Shown piece after piece: positions 26,640 through 36,217 of a stretch of DNA of 64,000 nt (the stretch's first letter is position 1; the number at the start of each line of letters is the position of its first letter). This stretch comes from Haploplasma modicum ATCC 29102. Lineage in GTDB: Bacteria > Bacillota_I > Bacilli_A > Acholeplasmatales > Acholeplasmataceae. The stretch is from the NCBI RefSeq assembly GCF_000687835.1, contig NZ_JHYB01000004.1:91001-155000 (forward strand), read 5' to 3'. The position numbers were made by a program, and so were the translations under genes. The notes beneath the pieces were generated by a model. It saw only the letters and a list, made by a program, of their open reading frames with translations, searched no databases and was not told the origin of the DNA.

Positions 26640-27003
26640 ATTAACATCTCATAGAAAAAAAGTTTATGATATTTTAAACAATACCAACAAACCTTTAAGT
26701 TGCGAAATGATCTATGAAAAAGTAGAAAATGAAAATATTAATTTATCTACTATTTATCGTGCTATTGATTATTTTTTTGAAAATGACTTAGTACTAAAAT
26801 TTCATTTCAATAATAAAAGTTATTATATTCTAAATCAAGATCATAACCACTCACATTACTTTATTTGTACAAATTGTCTTAAGATGGATAAAATTAAATG
26901 TAATATGAAAGATATAATAACTGAGTTAAAAGAAACAAAGAACTATCAAATTTTAAATCATGAAATGACTGTTTATGGTCTATGTGATTTATGTAGTAAT
27001 TAA
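26632..27003 (+). CDS. zur: Fur-family zinc uptake regulator
   Basis: 123 residues, GTG start after AAAGGAGG, overlapping znuB by 8 nt. Winged helix (about 1-75, with NLSTIYRAIDYFFENDLV as recognition region), a metal-sensing His run (DHNHSHYF) and two CxxC pairs (CTNC and CDLC) for structural zinc. Fur-family features are clear. Zur rather than Fur or PerR is inferred from its place in the znu operon and from the dyad over the znuA promoter. Confidence 0.88.
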   Translation: MLRLTSHRKKVYDILNNTNKPLSCEMIYEKVENENINLSTIYRAIDYFFENDLVLKFHFNNKSYYILNQDHNHSHYFICTNCLKMDKIKCNMKDIITELKETKNYQILNHEMTVYGLCDLCSN

Positions 27004-27380
27004 AATTTTCCTTTAATGGATAAAATATTTATAATAATACCTGATATTGCAGATATGATTAAAAGACTAATAAAGATAATTGATTTAAAATTAAGTCCGT
27101 TATCACCTGAAAAAGAAAAAGCTAAAAAAGCTGCCATATAAAAATATAAATTTACCTTATTTATTGTAAGGTATTTTTTATTTAAAATTATAACTTCATT
27201 TGATTTATCCCTACTATATCTAAATAAAACAAATAAAAATAAACCAATAAAGATACCATAAAAGGCTAAATTAATATATTTATTATCAACTAACTCCTTT
27301 AAAATACTATTTAATGGTAATACTAAAAATAAGATAAAAACAAATATTTGAAGCTTAATTGCACGTTTTTGAATTTCCAT
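27000..27380 (-). CDS. Small multi-span membrane protein, unknown
   Basis: 126 residues with four likely transmembrane segments (about 10-28, 36-54, 76-92, 99-121) and a short charged loop (SRDKSNEV). GGAGG precedes the ATG by 6 nt. No family recognised. Its 3' end overlaps the zur stop by 4 bases tail to tail, and a plus-strand terminator lies inside it, so transcripts from the znu operon should run antisense across its 3' half. Confidence 0.7.
   Translation of the reverse strand: MEIQKRAIKLQIFVFILFLVLPLNSILKELVDNKYINLAFYGIFIGLFLFVLFRYSRDKSNEVIILNKKYLTINKVNLYFYMAAFLAFSFSGDNGLNFKSIIFISLLIISAISGIIINILSIKGKF
27153..27180 (+). terminator. Probable terminator of the znu-zur operon, inside the opposing gene
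   Basis: Perfect stem TACCTTA/TAAGGTA (27153-27159, 27167-27173), 7-nt loop, then T6ATTT on the plus strand. It lies 150 nt past the zur stop, within the coding region of the minus-strand membrane protein. No better terminator is visible nearer to zur. Confidence 0.6.
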
Positions 27381-27432
27381 TGCTGTCCTCCGGTTTTATT
27401 TATGTTATACTATCACTATGAGGTGATTTACT

Positions 27433-27918
27433 ATGAGAAAAGGCTTATATGCAGGTACATTTGATCCACTTACACTTGGCCACTTAGATGTTATTAAAAG
27501 AGCTGCTAAACTTGTGGATGAACTTACAGTCTTAGTTGCAAACAATAATTTAAAACAACATCGCTTTACTAAAGAAGAAAGATTAGATATGGTTAGGAAA
27601 GTTGTTAAAGATATTCCTAATGTTAAAATCGATTCAACAGAGAGCCTAGTTGTTAGATATGCTAAAGAACATGGTATTGGCATGATGTTTAGAGGTCTTA
27701 GAAATATTCAGGATTATGAATATGAATATTCCCTTGCAAACTACAATACAAATATTGATCCTGATGTTGAGACGGTTTTATTATTTCCAACTAATAATAT
27801 GCATTTCGTATCTTCTAGTTCTATTAAAGAATTAGTCTATCATGGTGTTGATATTAGTAGATATATTCCAAAAGAAAATATTAAACTAGTTGAAGATAGA
27901 CTTAAGGCAAAATCTTAA
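27433..27918 (+). CDS. coaD: Phosphopantetheine adenylyltransferase
   Basis: 161 residues, standard CoaD length. Nucleotidyltransferase motif GTFDPLTLGH (residues 8-17) and the VSSSSIKELV loop near 128-137. It makes dephospho-CoA from 4'-phosphopantetheine and ATP. Ribosome site GAGGTG. Its 3' end overlaps the convergent HAD gene by 17 nt. Confidence 0.96.
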   Translation: MRKGLYAGTFDPLTLGHLDVIKRAAKLVDELTVLVANNNLKQHRFTKEERLDMVRKVVKDIPNVKIDSTESLVVRYAKEHGIGMMFRGLRNIQDYEYEYSLANYNTNIDPDVETVLLFPTNNMHFVSSSSIKELVYHGVDISRYIPKENIKLVEDRLKAKS

Positions 27919-28678
27919 TACTTTTAAAAAAATCATAAAGCTGATTATCGTCGATGTGTGGTGCGATATAATCGGCTTTTTCTTTTAATTCTAAAAAGCC
28001 ACTATTGCTCATAGCAATTCCAATATCTGCCATTTCAACCATCTGGATATCGTTATGACCATCACCAACAGCAATAAGTCTATAATCTTCTTCACCCTTT
28101 AATAGTTCTTTAATCGCAAGTGCCTTATTAGATTTTCTATCTACTAAGTCATAACCCTCTTTATGCCATGGATGAAGATCTAAATTTATTTGATTTTTTA
28201 TACTATCCATATAATCTTTATCACTTGTAAAAAGCCATAACTGATAAACATCTTCACTCAAATAAATATCAGGTTTTACTTCTGGTTTTTTAATGTTAAA
28301 ACTATTTATATTAATGTGCACTTGATCATTGTAAGTTGTTATATACTCATCAATCTTGCAGACAAAACCAACACTTATATCTTTTTTTTCTGCAAGTGAA
28401 ATAACATTTTTAATTTCTTCTTTATTAATTGCATTATTATATACTAGTTCATTATTTTTATAAGCGATTGCTCCATTAATAAAAATTTTATAAGTAAAAA
28501 GGTCTAGTAAAGAACCTAACATTGAAACTTTAGCTTCATTTCTTCCGGTTGCTATACCTAAATACGTATTTGGAAGATTCGCTAGTTCCAATAATAATTT
28601 AACTGTTTGACCTGGAATTATTTGGTTTTTAGTACTATGAATTGTATTGTCTAAATCAAAAAAAATTATTGTCTTCAT
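27902..28678 (-). CDS. Cof-type HAD hydrolase
   Basis: 258 residues from ATG 28678 (MKTIIFFDLDNTIHSTKNQI), with GAGGTGG just upstream. HAD motif I is DLDNT (8-12); motif IV is VGDGHNDIQM near residue 210. A C2-type cap lies between. Members dephosphorylate sugar phosphates, FMN/PLP or pyrophosphate compounds; the substrate cannot be read from sequence. Convergent with coaD. Confidence 0.85.
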   Translation of the reverse strand: MKTIIFFDLDNTIHSTKNQIIPGQTVKLLLELANLPNTYLGIATGRNEAKVSMLGSLLDLFTYKIFINGAIAYKNNELVYNNAINKEEIKNVISLAEKKDISVGFVCKIDEYITTYNDQVHININSFNIKKPEVKPDIYLSEDVYQLWLFTSDKDYMDSIKNQINLDLHPWHKEGYDLVDRKSNKALAIKELLKGEEDYRLIAVGDGHNDIQMVEMADIGIAMSNSGFLELKEKADYIAPHIDDNQLYDFFKSIKILP

Positions 28679-28780
28679 ACTCCACCTCAAAAATAATTAT
28701 ATCATAAAAAGGTTTTTACTATCTTTTTATCTCTATTTATTATACAATATAATAAAGAATTATAGCACGGAGGGATTTAA

Positions 28781-30469
28781 GTGAAAAACACATTACTAAA
28801 AACCGATGAAATCGGAATTTTTTCATTAGGAGGTCTGGGCGAAGTTGGGAAAAACATGTATATTTATGAAATTAGTGATCAAATATACATTGTGGACTCC
28901 GGTATACTTTTCCCTGATGACAGGCTTTTAGGTATTGACTATGTAATACCTGATTATCAATATTTGATCGAAAACGAGGAAAGAATCGTTGGCCTTTTTA
29001 TTACCCATGCCCATGAAGATCATATTGGTGGTATTCCATATTTACTAAGAAAGGTAAAAATACCTAAAATATATGCTGCAGGAATTGCAGTTGATATGAT
29101 TGAGCATAAACTAGGTGAACACAAAGATGTGAAATCACCACAAATTGAAGTATTTAAAGCACATTACAAATATAACTTTAAAGATTTAGAAATGTCTTTT
29201 ATTAGACTAAACCATTCTATTCCTGATATGTTTGGTATTGTTTTTAAAACTATTCATGGCAATGTTTTCCATACTGGAGACTTTAAAATTGACTTTACAC
29301 CAGTTGGTCCACCAGCTGAGTATGACAAACTTGCTAAAATTGGAGCAGAGGGAGTTTTATGTCTCTTATCTGATTCTACTAATGCTGAGCGTGAAGGTTT
29401 AATTGAATCTGATACGAAGATTGGAAAATCAATTAATGAGTTATTCTCGAAAATTGAAGGTAGAATTATTATTGCTACTTTCTCATCTAATATGTACCGC
29501 GTTCAACAAATCATCGAAGCATCAATTAAAAATAATCGTAAAATTGCTGTCTTTGGTAGAAGTATGGAACGTGCAATTGAAGTTGGTAGACAGTCTGGTT
29601 ATATTATTATTCCAAAAGGATTTTTACTAACCGAACAAGAAATCACAAAGGTTAAAGATAGTGAATTAACTATTATTGTTACAGGATCACAAGGTGAACC
29701 ATTTGCTGCACTAAGTAGAATTGCTAATGGATCACATCGTCAGATTAAAGCACACAAGGGTGATACCGTAATCTTTTCTTCATCACCAATTCCAGGTAAT
29801 CAAGAAGGCGTTAACAAGACTGTTAATAAATTATTCAGATTAGATGTTGAAGTTATTACTCACGGTCCACTTGCTGATACACATACATCAGGACACGGAT
29901 CACAAAATGACTTAAAATTAATGTTATCATTAACAAGACCAAAATTCTTTATTCCAATGCATGGTGAGCATAGAATGCTTAAATACCATAAAAATCTTGC
30001 CGTAGACTGTGGAGTAAAACCTGAAAATATTTTAATTATGGATAATGGTGAAGTTGCTGCATTAACAAAAGATACTATTAGACTTGCTGGTAGTGTTCCT
30101 GCAGGAGATATTTATATCGACGGAACAGGAATTGGCGATATTGGTAGTGCTGTTATTAAAGAACGTAAAACTCTTTCTGAGGAAGGTTTGTTTGCAGTTA
30201 TTATAACAATTGATTCTGCAAATAAAAAACTTATCTCAGAACCATCAATTGTTTCAAGAGGTTTCATCTATATGCGAGGAAATGAAGAAATAACCAAAGA
30301 ATTTGCTCTTCTTGCTCATAAAGTAGCAAAAGAAGAGTTAAATAAAAAAATGTTTAATGAATTAAATATGAAACAAAGAATTATTGATACACTACAAGCT
30401 AAGATTCATGAGCTAACACTTAGAAATCCAGTAATTATTCCAATTGTTTCTGATTTGAAATCTAATTAA
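28781..30469 (+). CDS. rnj: Ribonuclease J
   Basis: 562 residues, GTG start after CGGAGGG. Metallo-beta-lactamase motif HAHEDH (76-81), beta-CASP domain (GRSMERAIEVGRQSG, PGNQEGVNKTVNKLF), and the C-terminal domain needed for dimerisation (about 455-562). This enzyme is a 5'-3' exo/endoribonuclease central to mRNA decay in Firmicutes. I cannot tell RNase J1 from J2; catalytic residues look intact. A bidirectional terminator follows. Confidence 0.94.
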   Translation: MKNTLLKTDEIGIFSLGGLGEVGKNMYIYEISDQIYIVDSGILFPDDRLLGIDYVIPDYQYLIENEERIVGLFITHAHEDHIGGIPYLLRKVKIPKIYAAGIAVDMIEHKLGEHKDVKSPQIEVFKAHYKYNFKDLEMSFIRLNHSIPDMFGIVFKTIHGNVFHTGDFKIDFTPVGPPAEYDKLAKIGAEGVLCLLSDSTNAEREGLIESDTKIGKSINELFSKIEGRIIIATFSSNMYRVQQIIEASIKNNRKIAVFGRSMERAIEVGRQSGYIIIPKGFLLTEQEITKVKDSELTIIVTGSQGEPFAALSRIANGSHRQIKAHKGDTVIFSSSPIPGNQEGVNKTVNKLFRLDVEVITHGPLADTHTSGHGSQNDLKLMLSLTRPKFFIPMHGEHRMLKYHKNLAVDCGVKPENILIMDNGEVAALTKDTIRLAGSVPAGDIYIDGTGIGDIGSAVIKERKTLSEEGLFAVIITIDSANKKLISEPSIVSRGFIYMRGNEEITKEFALLAHKVAKEELNKKMFNELNMKQRIIDTLQAKIHELTLRNPVIIPIVSDLKSN

Positions 30470-30473
30470 TAAA

Positions 30474-30512
30474 AAAATAATGATCCAATTAAGGGTCATT
30501 ATTTTTATTTTT
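30474..30512. terminator. Bidirectional terminator after RNase J
   Basis: Stem AATAATGATCC/GGGTCATTATT (30476-30486, 30493-30503, one wobble pair), 6-nt loop, T-rich tails on both strands. It serves rnj (plus) and the 4-TM gene (minus). Confidence 0.85.
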
Positions 30513-30518
30513 AGTTAA

Positions 30519-30998
30519 TTATAAATCAAGAGATAACTTATATCCTGTAGCAAGTAAACCAAGACCAGATAATACTAATGAGATTATTCCAAGTGTTGAT
30601 AACTTAATTTGAATCTTAATTGCATTACCTATAATAGGTGTAAATGATACTTCTTTAATTACTAACATTAAGATAATGTTTAATAAGAATAATCCAACTG
30701 CAACTAGTGATCCTAATTTATTATTTAAAATACCATTAATAACTGCTGCACCTGCTGGAAGTAGCATTGCGATTACTAATAATAAATTAAAATTAAATGT
30801 TCCAAGTGTTACAGAAATAGCACCTGTTGTTTGCCATTTACCTCCAAAAGCAACCATTAATCCATTTAAATCTGAATTACTATTGTTATAATTTGTTGAA
30901 AATGCATTAAGTGTTAGTAAGAAACTTGCAGCAATTCCTAAAATAATAACAACAAAAGTTACGCCAAACTTCACATTTTGTTTATTTTTTTTGCTCAT
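30519..30998 (-). CDS. Four-span membrane protein, unknown
   Basis: 159 residues from ATG 30998 (MSKKNKQNVKFG), preceded by AAGGGGG at a 9-nt spacing. Four hydrophobic segments (about 12-32, 65-85, 93-113, 132-152). An extracytoplasmic loop is rich in Asn and Ser (AFSTNYNNSNSDLNG). I see no family motif. Upstream is the uvrC-exonuclease operon; its longer possible start would overlap that operon's last gene, so the shorter start is preferred. Confidence 0.68.
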   Translation of the reverse strand: MSKKNKQNVKFGVTFVVIILGIAASFLLTLNAFSTNYNNSNSDLNGLMVAFGGKWQTTGAISVTLGTFNFNLLLVIAMLLPAGAAVINGILNNKLGSLVAVGLFLLNIILMLVIKEVSFTPIIGNAIKIQIKLSTLGIISLVLSGLGLLATGYKLSLDL

Positions 30999-31014
30999 TT
31001 TCATTCCCCCTTTT

Positions 31015-31863
31015 TTATTTATTATATACTTCATTCTTCGAATATGCAATAAATGAATCAAAAACTTTTTTAGTTACCTTTGCATCATATGTTGCATCAT
31101 GCACTTGTTCTTCTCTTTTTAAGGAGTATGTTTCATATGCTTTAAAAAGTCCTAAATCATTTGCAAGATTAAAATAATCTCTATGTAATTTGAGTAAATC
31201 AACAAAATCTTCTCTCTTAGTAATTGGTACTAAGCGATGAATCTCATATGCTAGATCTAGACTTAAAATATCATTTTTCCCCCAAACAACAATTTTTGGA
31301 TTATATGTTTCTAGTATTTCTTTTAATTCTAAATAAAAATCTTTAAATAAAATATGATTGTTAATATATTCATCTTTATCAATACTTAAAAATCCTAGTG
31401 TTCTTGAACTTGGTGGATACTGAATTATTGTTTTTAAATAGTTGTCATTTTCAATAATTGTTTCACCCTTTTTATTAACTAATAAATATCCATATTGTAA
31501 AATTTCAACCTTAAAGTTCTTTTGTCTATATTTGGGTAGTGTCATTTCAAAATCAATGAATAAATAATGCTCATTTTTTTCTAAAAAGTTTAACATATCA
31601 CTCTTAAGTTTACTGTGATTATAGAAATCTCTTTTTGTTTTTAAATCAGTTATCCTATTAAAATAAGCAACTTGATAACAAATTTTAGCATTTATTCTAC
31701 GTTTATTTTTACCAATTTCAAAATCAACTAATAATCCTTTTCTTAAAGAATTTAAAAATATTTTATTTAGTCTGCTTGTTAAGTAGAAATATGTTTTTCT
31801 ATTACCAATAATTACTGAGAAATATTTATCGTTATAGTTAACATCTTTAATTATCAGTTTCAT
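31015..31863 (-). CDS. DEDDh 3'-5' exonuclease with N-terminal OB-like extension
   Basis: 282 residues. Residues about 98-275 are a DnaQ-type exonuclease: Exo I FIDFEMTLP (DxE), Exo II region WGKNDILSLD and Exo III HDATYDA (His and Asp). The first 90 residues form a beta-rich domain of uncertain type. Similar proteins (KapD-like) act on RNA or DNA ends. The start overlaps the uvrC stop by 17 nt, GAGGT site, so it is coupled to uvrC. Confidence 0.82.
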   Translation of the reverse strand: MKLIIKDVNYNDKYFSVIIGNRKTYFYLTSRLNKIFLNSLRKGLLVDFEIGKNKRRINAKICYQVAYFNRITDLKTKRDFYNHSKLKSDMLNFLEKNEHYLFIDFEMTLPKYRQKNFKVEILQYGYLLVNKKGETIIENDNYLKTIIQYPPSSRTLGFLSIDKDEYINNHILFKDFYLELKEILETYNPKIVVWGKNDILSLDLAYEIHRLVPITKREDFVDLLKLHRDYFNLANDLGLFKAYETYSLKREEQVHDATYDAKVTKKVFDSFIAYSKNEVYNK

Positions 31864-33583
31864 TATTTAATACCTCTTTTAATTTATTTATTACTTTATC
31901 TGGAAGCCCAATTTCTTTTAACTGTTCAAAGCTTGCCGTCTTAATTTCATCCAAATCTTTAAAGCTTGCAAGAAGTGCTCTTTTTCGCTTTTCACCAAGA
32001 CCTGTAATCTCATCTAATTTGCTGTTATAAGCCTTTTTATTTCTTTGTACCCTATGAGTGCTAATTGCATAACGGTGAACTTCTTCCGATAGTTTAAAGA
32101 GAAATTGATAGACTTTAGGATAGTCTTTTAGAATTATTTCTCTATCAATTGATACCATACTTTCAAGTTGGTGTTTATTATTCTTCTTAAGTCCTAATAC
32201 TTTAATATCAAGATTTAAATTATCAATAACTTCTTTGGCAATTTTCACATGGCCAATTCCACCATCGACTAATATTAAGTCTGGTCTTTCTAAATTTTCC
32301 ATTAAGATACGGTAATACCTACGATATATTACTTCTTGCAGTGCTTTATAATCATCATTTGTTGTAGTTTTTAAATTAAATTTACGATATAACTTTTTAT
32401 TAAATTTATAGTCTTTAAAAACAATCATCGCAGAGATTGATGCGGTACCAAAGAGCTGTGAGTTATCAAACACTTCAATTAAGTTTAAATCATCAACATT
32501 AAGTAATGTTTTTAATTCACTTACCGCCTCTTCTTGTTTTTCTAATTTATTTTGATATAGTAAGAAATAATTCTCTAAGTCAAATTTTGCATTTTTATTA
32601 GCAAGCTCAACAATTTTTCGCTTATCACCAATTTTAGGTAAAAATGTAACATTTGAAAATGTTAAATCTTCATCACTAAACATCATATAGTCAAATAATA
32701 TTTCATCTGGAAAATGACCTTGATAAAATTGATTAATATAACTTAGAATAAATTCTTTAGGATCTCCCACATACGAAAAAATTGTCTGGTGTTGATCAAT
32801 TATTCTGCCACTTCGCATAAATAAGATTTGAAGCGCGATACTCTCATCATTATAATAACTACCAATAATATCACGGTCTTTGTAATCATTTAGACTTATA
32901 ATTTGTTTCTCTGTTGTTGTTTTAATATGATTTAAGGTATCTCTAATTACAGCAGCCCTTTCAAACATCATTAAATTACTATAATCTAACATTGATTTTT
33001 CAAGTGCATTAGTTACTTCTTTAATATCACCTTTTAAAAACTTAGTAATTTTTGATACTTGGAGTTCATAGTTATTAGATGTGTCTGATTCAATACTTTT
33101 ACCAATTTCTTCATAAAAATTAGGTATTTTTTCGATTTTTCCCATTGGGAATAGTAATTCAAGTAACCTTGCTGTTTCTCTTGCACTTTTGACATTAGGA
33201 TAAGGACCAAATATTTTTCCTTTAACATTTTTAGTTCTTATTACTTTAATTACTGGTGGGATTGTTTTGGTAATTTCAATATAAGGATAAGTTTTATCAT
33301 CCATAAAAACAACATTATATTTAGGTCTATGTTCTTTAATTAAGTTTAATTCTAAGATTAGCGATTCTTGTTCGCTATTTGTTAAGACTATTTCAAAATC
33401 ATGTATTTCGCTAACTAATTTCGATGTTTTATAGTTATGAGCCCCAGTAAAATATGATTTAACTCTTTGTTTTAAGTTTTTTGCTTTTCCTACATATATT
33501 ATCTTTGAATCTTTATTTTTCATTAAATAACAACCGGGATTATCAGGCAATAAACTTAGTTTTTCTTTAATTTTTGAAATCAT
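31847..33583 (-). CDS. uvrC: Excinuclease ABC subunit C
   Basis: 578 residues: GIY-YIG domain (PGCYLMKNKDSKIIYVGKAK), UVR motif (about 190-225), RNase H-like nuclease domain (DNSQLFGTASI, VDGGIGHVKIA) and C-terminal HhH pair. It makes both incisions in nucleotide excision repair. GGAGGTG site; a -10 TATAAT at 33619-33624 just upstream suggests its own promoter after the rpoZ terminator. Confidence 0.96.
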   Translation of the reverse strand: MISKIKEKLSLLPDNPGCYLMKNKDSKIIYVGKAKNLKQRVKSYFTGAHNYKTSKLVSEIHDFEIVLTNSEQESLILELNLIKEHRPKYNVVFMDDKTYPYIEITKTIPPVIKVIRTKNVKGKIFGPYPNVKSARETARLLELLFPMGKIEKIPNFYEEIGKSIESDTSNNYELQVSKITKFLKGDIKEVTNALEKSMLDYSNLMMFERAAVIRDTLNHIKTTTEKQIISLNDYKDRDIIGSYYNDESIALQILFMRSGRIIDQHQTIFSYVGDPKEFILSYINQFYQGHFPDEILFDYMMFSDEDLTFSNVTFLPKIGDKRKIVELANKNAKFDLENYFLLYQNKLEKQEEAVSELKTLLNVDDLNLIEVFDNSQLFGTASISAMIVFKDYKFNKKLYRKFNLKTTTNDDYKALQEVIYRRYYRILMENLERPDLILVDGGIGHVKIAKEVIDNLNLDIKVLGLKKNNKHQLESMVSIDREIILKDYPKVYQFLFKLSEEVHRYAISTHRVQRNKKAYNSKLDEITGLGEKRKRALLASFKDLDEIKTASFEQLKEIGLPDKVINKLKEVLNNETDN

Positions 33584-33633
33584 CTATAAAACACCTCCTT
33601 TAATCAAATCTATCTTTAATTATATCATAAAAA

Positions 33634-33660
33634 AATAAAAGGGATTTGATCCCTTTTATT
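33634..33660 (-). terminator. Terminator of gmk-rpoZ
   Basis: Stem AATAAAAGGGAT/ATCCCTTTTATT with a tiny loop, T5 on the minus strand. The rpoZ stop codon lies in the arm. Confidence 0.8.
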
Positions 33661-33868
33661 CAAATTCGATTTCTACTCGGTCTTTTAAAATTTCTTCAAG
33701 AGCAATTCCAATACTTTTTAAGCATTTAGCATCTTTGATATATAGTTCATCTCTTTCAATAATTTCTGCAACTTTACTTGCTGCATAAACTAACTTATAT
33801 TTTGAATCTATTTTCTCTAGTAAATTATCAATTGAAGGGTAACGCATTCCATCTTTGTTTTTTTCCAT
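33656..33868 (-). CDS. rpoZ: RNA polymerase omega subunit
   Basis: 70 residues, compact omega: MRYPSIDNLLEKIDSKYKLV matches the family start, followed by AASKVAEIIE. It helps assemble beta-prime. It follows gmk by 3 nt, the canonical gmk-rpoZ pair. No ppGpp-site MAR motif is visible, typical of Firmicutes. Confidence 0.9.
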   Translation of the reverse strand: MEKNKDGMRYPSIDNLLEKIDSKYKLVYAASKVAEIIERDELYIKDAKCLKSIGIALEEILKDRVEIEFE

Positions 33869-33871
33869 TTT

Positions 33872-34492
33872 TTAATTCTCCTCTAACATCTTCATATAAT
33901 TATGAATTGACCTTTCAGTCTTAGCATGCTCTGCTCTTATTATAGCAGCAATTCTGTCTGCTGCGTTATTTACATCATCATTTACCACAATGTAGTCATA
34001 TTTGTGGGCTAATGTAAACTCACTATCCGCTTTTGCAATTCTTTCTCTAATCTTTTCTTCGCTTTCAGTTCCTCTACTTAAAAGTCTATTGTATAAAACT
34101 TTCTTTCCTGGTGGAACAATAAATATAAATACGGCATCTTTCATTTTTTTTCTAATTTGAAGAGCACCTTTAACTTCTATTTCAAGAATAACTTCTTTTC
34201 CTTCATCAAGTTGATCTTCAATTATATCTTTAGGGGTACCATAATAGTTCCCAACAAATTCAGCCCATTCTAAAAATTTATCTTCTTTTATTCTCTGTTC
34301 AAATTCTTCTCTTGATATGAAGTAATAATCTTCACCATTTACTTCACCAACTCTTGGTTCTCTTGTCGTCATTGATATTGAGTAAAAATATTTATGATCT
34401 TTCTGTTCAAAAAGTGCGCGCCTAACAGTTCCTTTACCTACTCCTGATGGACCTGACATTACTACCAATAATCCTCTTTCATTAAGTTTCAT
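33872..34492 (-). CDS. gmk: Guanylate kinase
   Basis: 206 residues from ATG 34492 (MKLNERGLLVVMSGPSGVGK). A GTG three codons earlier overlaps the GAGG site and is less likely. P-loop GPSGVGKGT, GMP-binding segment SMTTREPRVGEVNGEDYYFI, and lid region SRGTESEEKI. It phosphorylates GMP to GDP. Confidence 0.96.
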   Translation of the reverse strand: MKLNERGLLVVMSGPSGVGKGTVRRALFEQKDHKYFYSISMTTREPRVGEVNGEDYYFISREEFEQRIKEDKFLEWAEFVGNYYGTPKDIIEDQLDEGKEVILEIEVKGALQIRKKMKDAVFIFIVPPGKKVLYNRLLSRGTESEEKIRERIAKADSEFTLAHKYDYIVVNDDVNNAADRIAAIIRAEHAKTERSIHNYMKMLEEN

Positions 34493-34602
34493 TTGTTTCA
34501 CCTCGCCTTTTCATCCATTTTCATTATTATATATTATATATCTTTATTATTAAAGTGTAAAGGCTTATATATCATTTGTGGTATAATTTATTTGGTGATA
34601 AT

Positions 34603-36165
34603 GTGGCAATAGATGGTTTTTTCATTAAAAATTTAATAAATGAAACAAATGATGTTTTATTAAACAATCGCTTAGAACAAATAAAAATGATTTCAAATGA
34701 TACATTTTCGTTTGTCTTTTACTATATGCGTGAAAGAAACTACTTAAATATTAAATTAAATTCACCAAACGCATCATTTTTTCTTGGTGAAATAAAGTCA
34801 AATAGTGAACTTACTTCAAATTTCTTACAAACATTAAAAAGAAATTTAGAAGGTTATATTTTAACAAGTATAAAACAAGTAAATTTAGATAGAGTTATAT
34901 TTTTTGAGTTTGAAGGAAATGACTTTTTACTTGGTAGAGTATCTAAAAGATTAGTCTTAGAATTAATGGGAAGATACAATAATCTTATTTTAGTTGATAG
35001 TGATAATACAATCATTGATGCCTACTTTAAAAATGTATCTCATACTTCTAGAACTATTGTTCCAAAACATATTTATGAATTATATCCAAATCATAAACGA
35101 AATTTAGATGAAATTGATTATAGTCTTGTAGATAGTGAAAGCTATTTAACAAAAAATTATATTGGTATTTCGCCAATTTTTAGTAAGTACTTATTTGAAA
35201 ATAAACTTAATCCTTTTGATATTTTAGTTTCTCCTGTAAGAGATCTATCTACTAATAAGTTTTACTGGTTTAATTTATTTGAAAGTAAAAATTTAAAAAC
35301 CTATCAAACATTATCAAATCTTTTGCTTGATTTATTTGACACTAAAGATGTATCAAATTCTAGATATCAAGATTTTGTTATTAAGTTATTAGCTTTTAAT
35401 ATAAAGAAAAAAAGTAACTTAGAAGAAAACTTAAAATCAAATATTGATAATTTAGTTTATGAAAATTATGGAAACTACATATTTTCATCAGGATTAAATC
35501 TAGGCTTAAAATACTCTGAGATAACTTCTTATGATGGAACTATCTTAAATCTAGATTCTTCAAAAACATTGAAGGAAAATGCTTTAGAATACTTTAAGCG
35601 TTATCAAAAATCTAAAAGATCAATTACCTTTCTTGAAGAACAAATTAATGATTTAACTAATCTTATCTCTCTATTAGAGCAAATAGAGTTTGATATAACT
35701 AATAATTTTGATTCTTATTCAATCGAACAACAATTAATCCCACTTGGCTTTAAGACAAAAAAGAAAACTCAAAAGCCTAAAAATAATAAGAAAATACTTG
35801 AAATTAAATACAATGATAATGTTTATTATGTCGGTAAAAACAATTTGGAAAATGAATATATTACTCATACATTAGGTAAGCCTAATGATCTTTGGTTCCA
35901 TATTAAAGATCGACCAGGAAGCCATATTCTAATGAAAGGCGAGGTAAATGATTTCTCACTTAAACTAGGACTAATGATTGCTGCTTACTTCTCTAAAGAA
36001 AAAAATAATCCAGTTGTTACAATTAATTATACAGAAATCAAACATATTAGAAAAATTCCAAAACTACCTGGATATAAAGTAATTTTAAAACAATATAAAT
36101 CAGAGAATATTAGAATTGATCATACCTTAATAAATCAAGTCTTACTAGCAAATGATTTGAAATAA
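34603..36165 (+). CDS. rqcH: Ribosome quality control protein RqcH (NFACT)
   Basis: 520 residues from GTG 34603 (reading MAIDGFFIKNLINETN). Upstream codons overlap the -10 TATAAT at 34582-34587, so the leader is very short. NFACT-N (about 1-185, ELMGRYNNLILVDSD), HhH, coiled-coil middle (about 290-390) and NFACT-R (about 405-500, DLWFHIKDRPGSH). It binds stalled 50S-peptidyl-tRNA and directs alanine tailing. Divergent from gmk; sodA follows. Confidence 0.92.
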   Translation: MAIDGFFIKNLINETNDVLLNNRLEQIKMISNDTFSFVFYYMRERNYLNIKLNSPNASFFLGEIKSNSELTSNFLQTLKRNLEGYILTSIKQVNLDRVIFFEFEGNDFLLGRVSKRLVLELMGRYNNLILVDSDNTIIDAYFKNVSHTSRTIVPKHIYELYPNHKRNLDEIDYSLVDSESYLTKNYIGISPIFSKYLFENKLNPFDILVSPVRDLSTNKFYWFNLFESKNLKTYQTLSNLLLDLFDTKDVSNSRYQDFVIKLLAFNIKKKSNLEENLKSNIDNLVYENYGNYIFSSGLNLGLKYSEITSYDGTILNLDSSKTLKENALEYFKRYQKSKRSITFLEEQINDLTNLISLLEQIEFDITNNFDSYSIEQQLIPLGFKTKKKTQKPKNNKKILEIKYNDNVYYVGKNNLENEYITHTLGKPNDLWFHIKDRPGSHILMKGEVNDFSLKLGLMIAAYFSKEKNNPVVTINYTEIKHIRKIPKLPGYKVILKQYKSENIRIDHTLINQVLLANDLK

Positions 36166-36217
36166 TCCTATAAAAGTTATAAGATAGATGTGTAAGAAAA
36201 ATAGGAGGAAATATAAA

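Noticed and set aside
27405..27683. A 92-aa minus-strand ORF opposite coaD
   Set aside because: Antisense to a clear enzyme gene and without a ribosome site.
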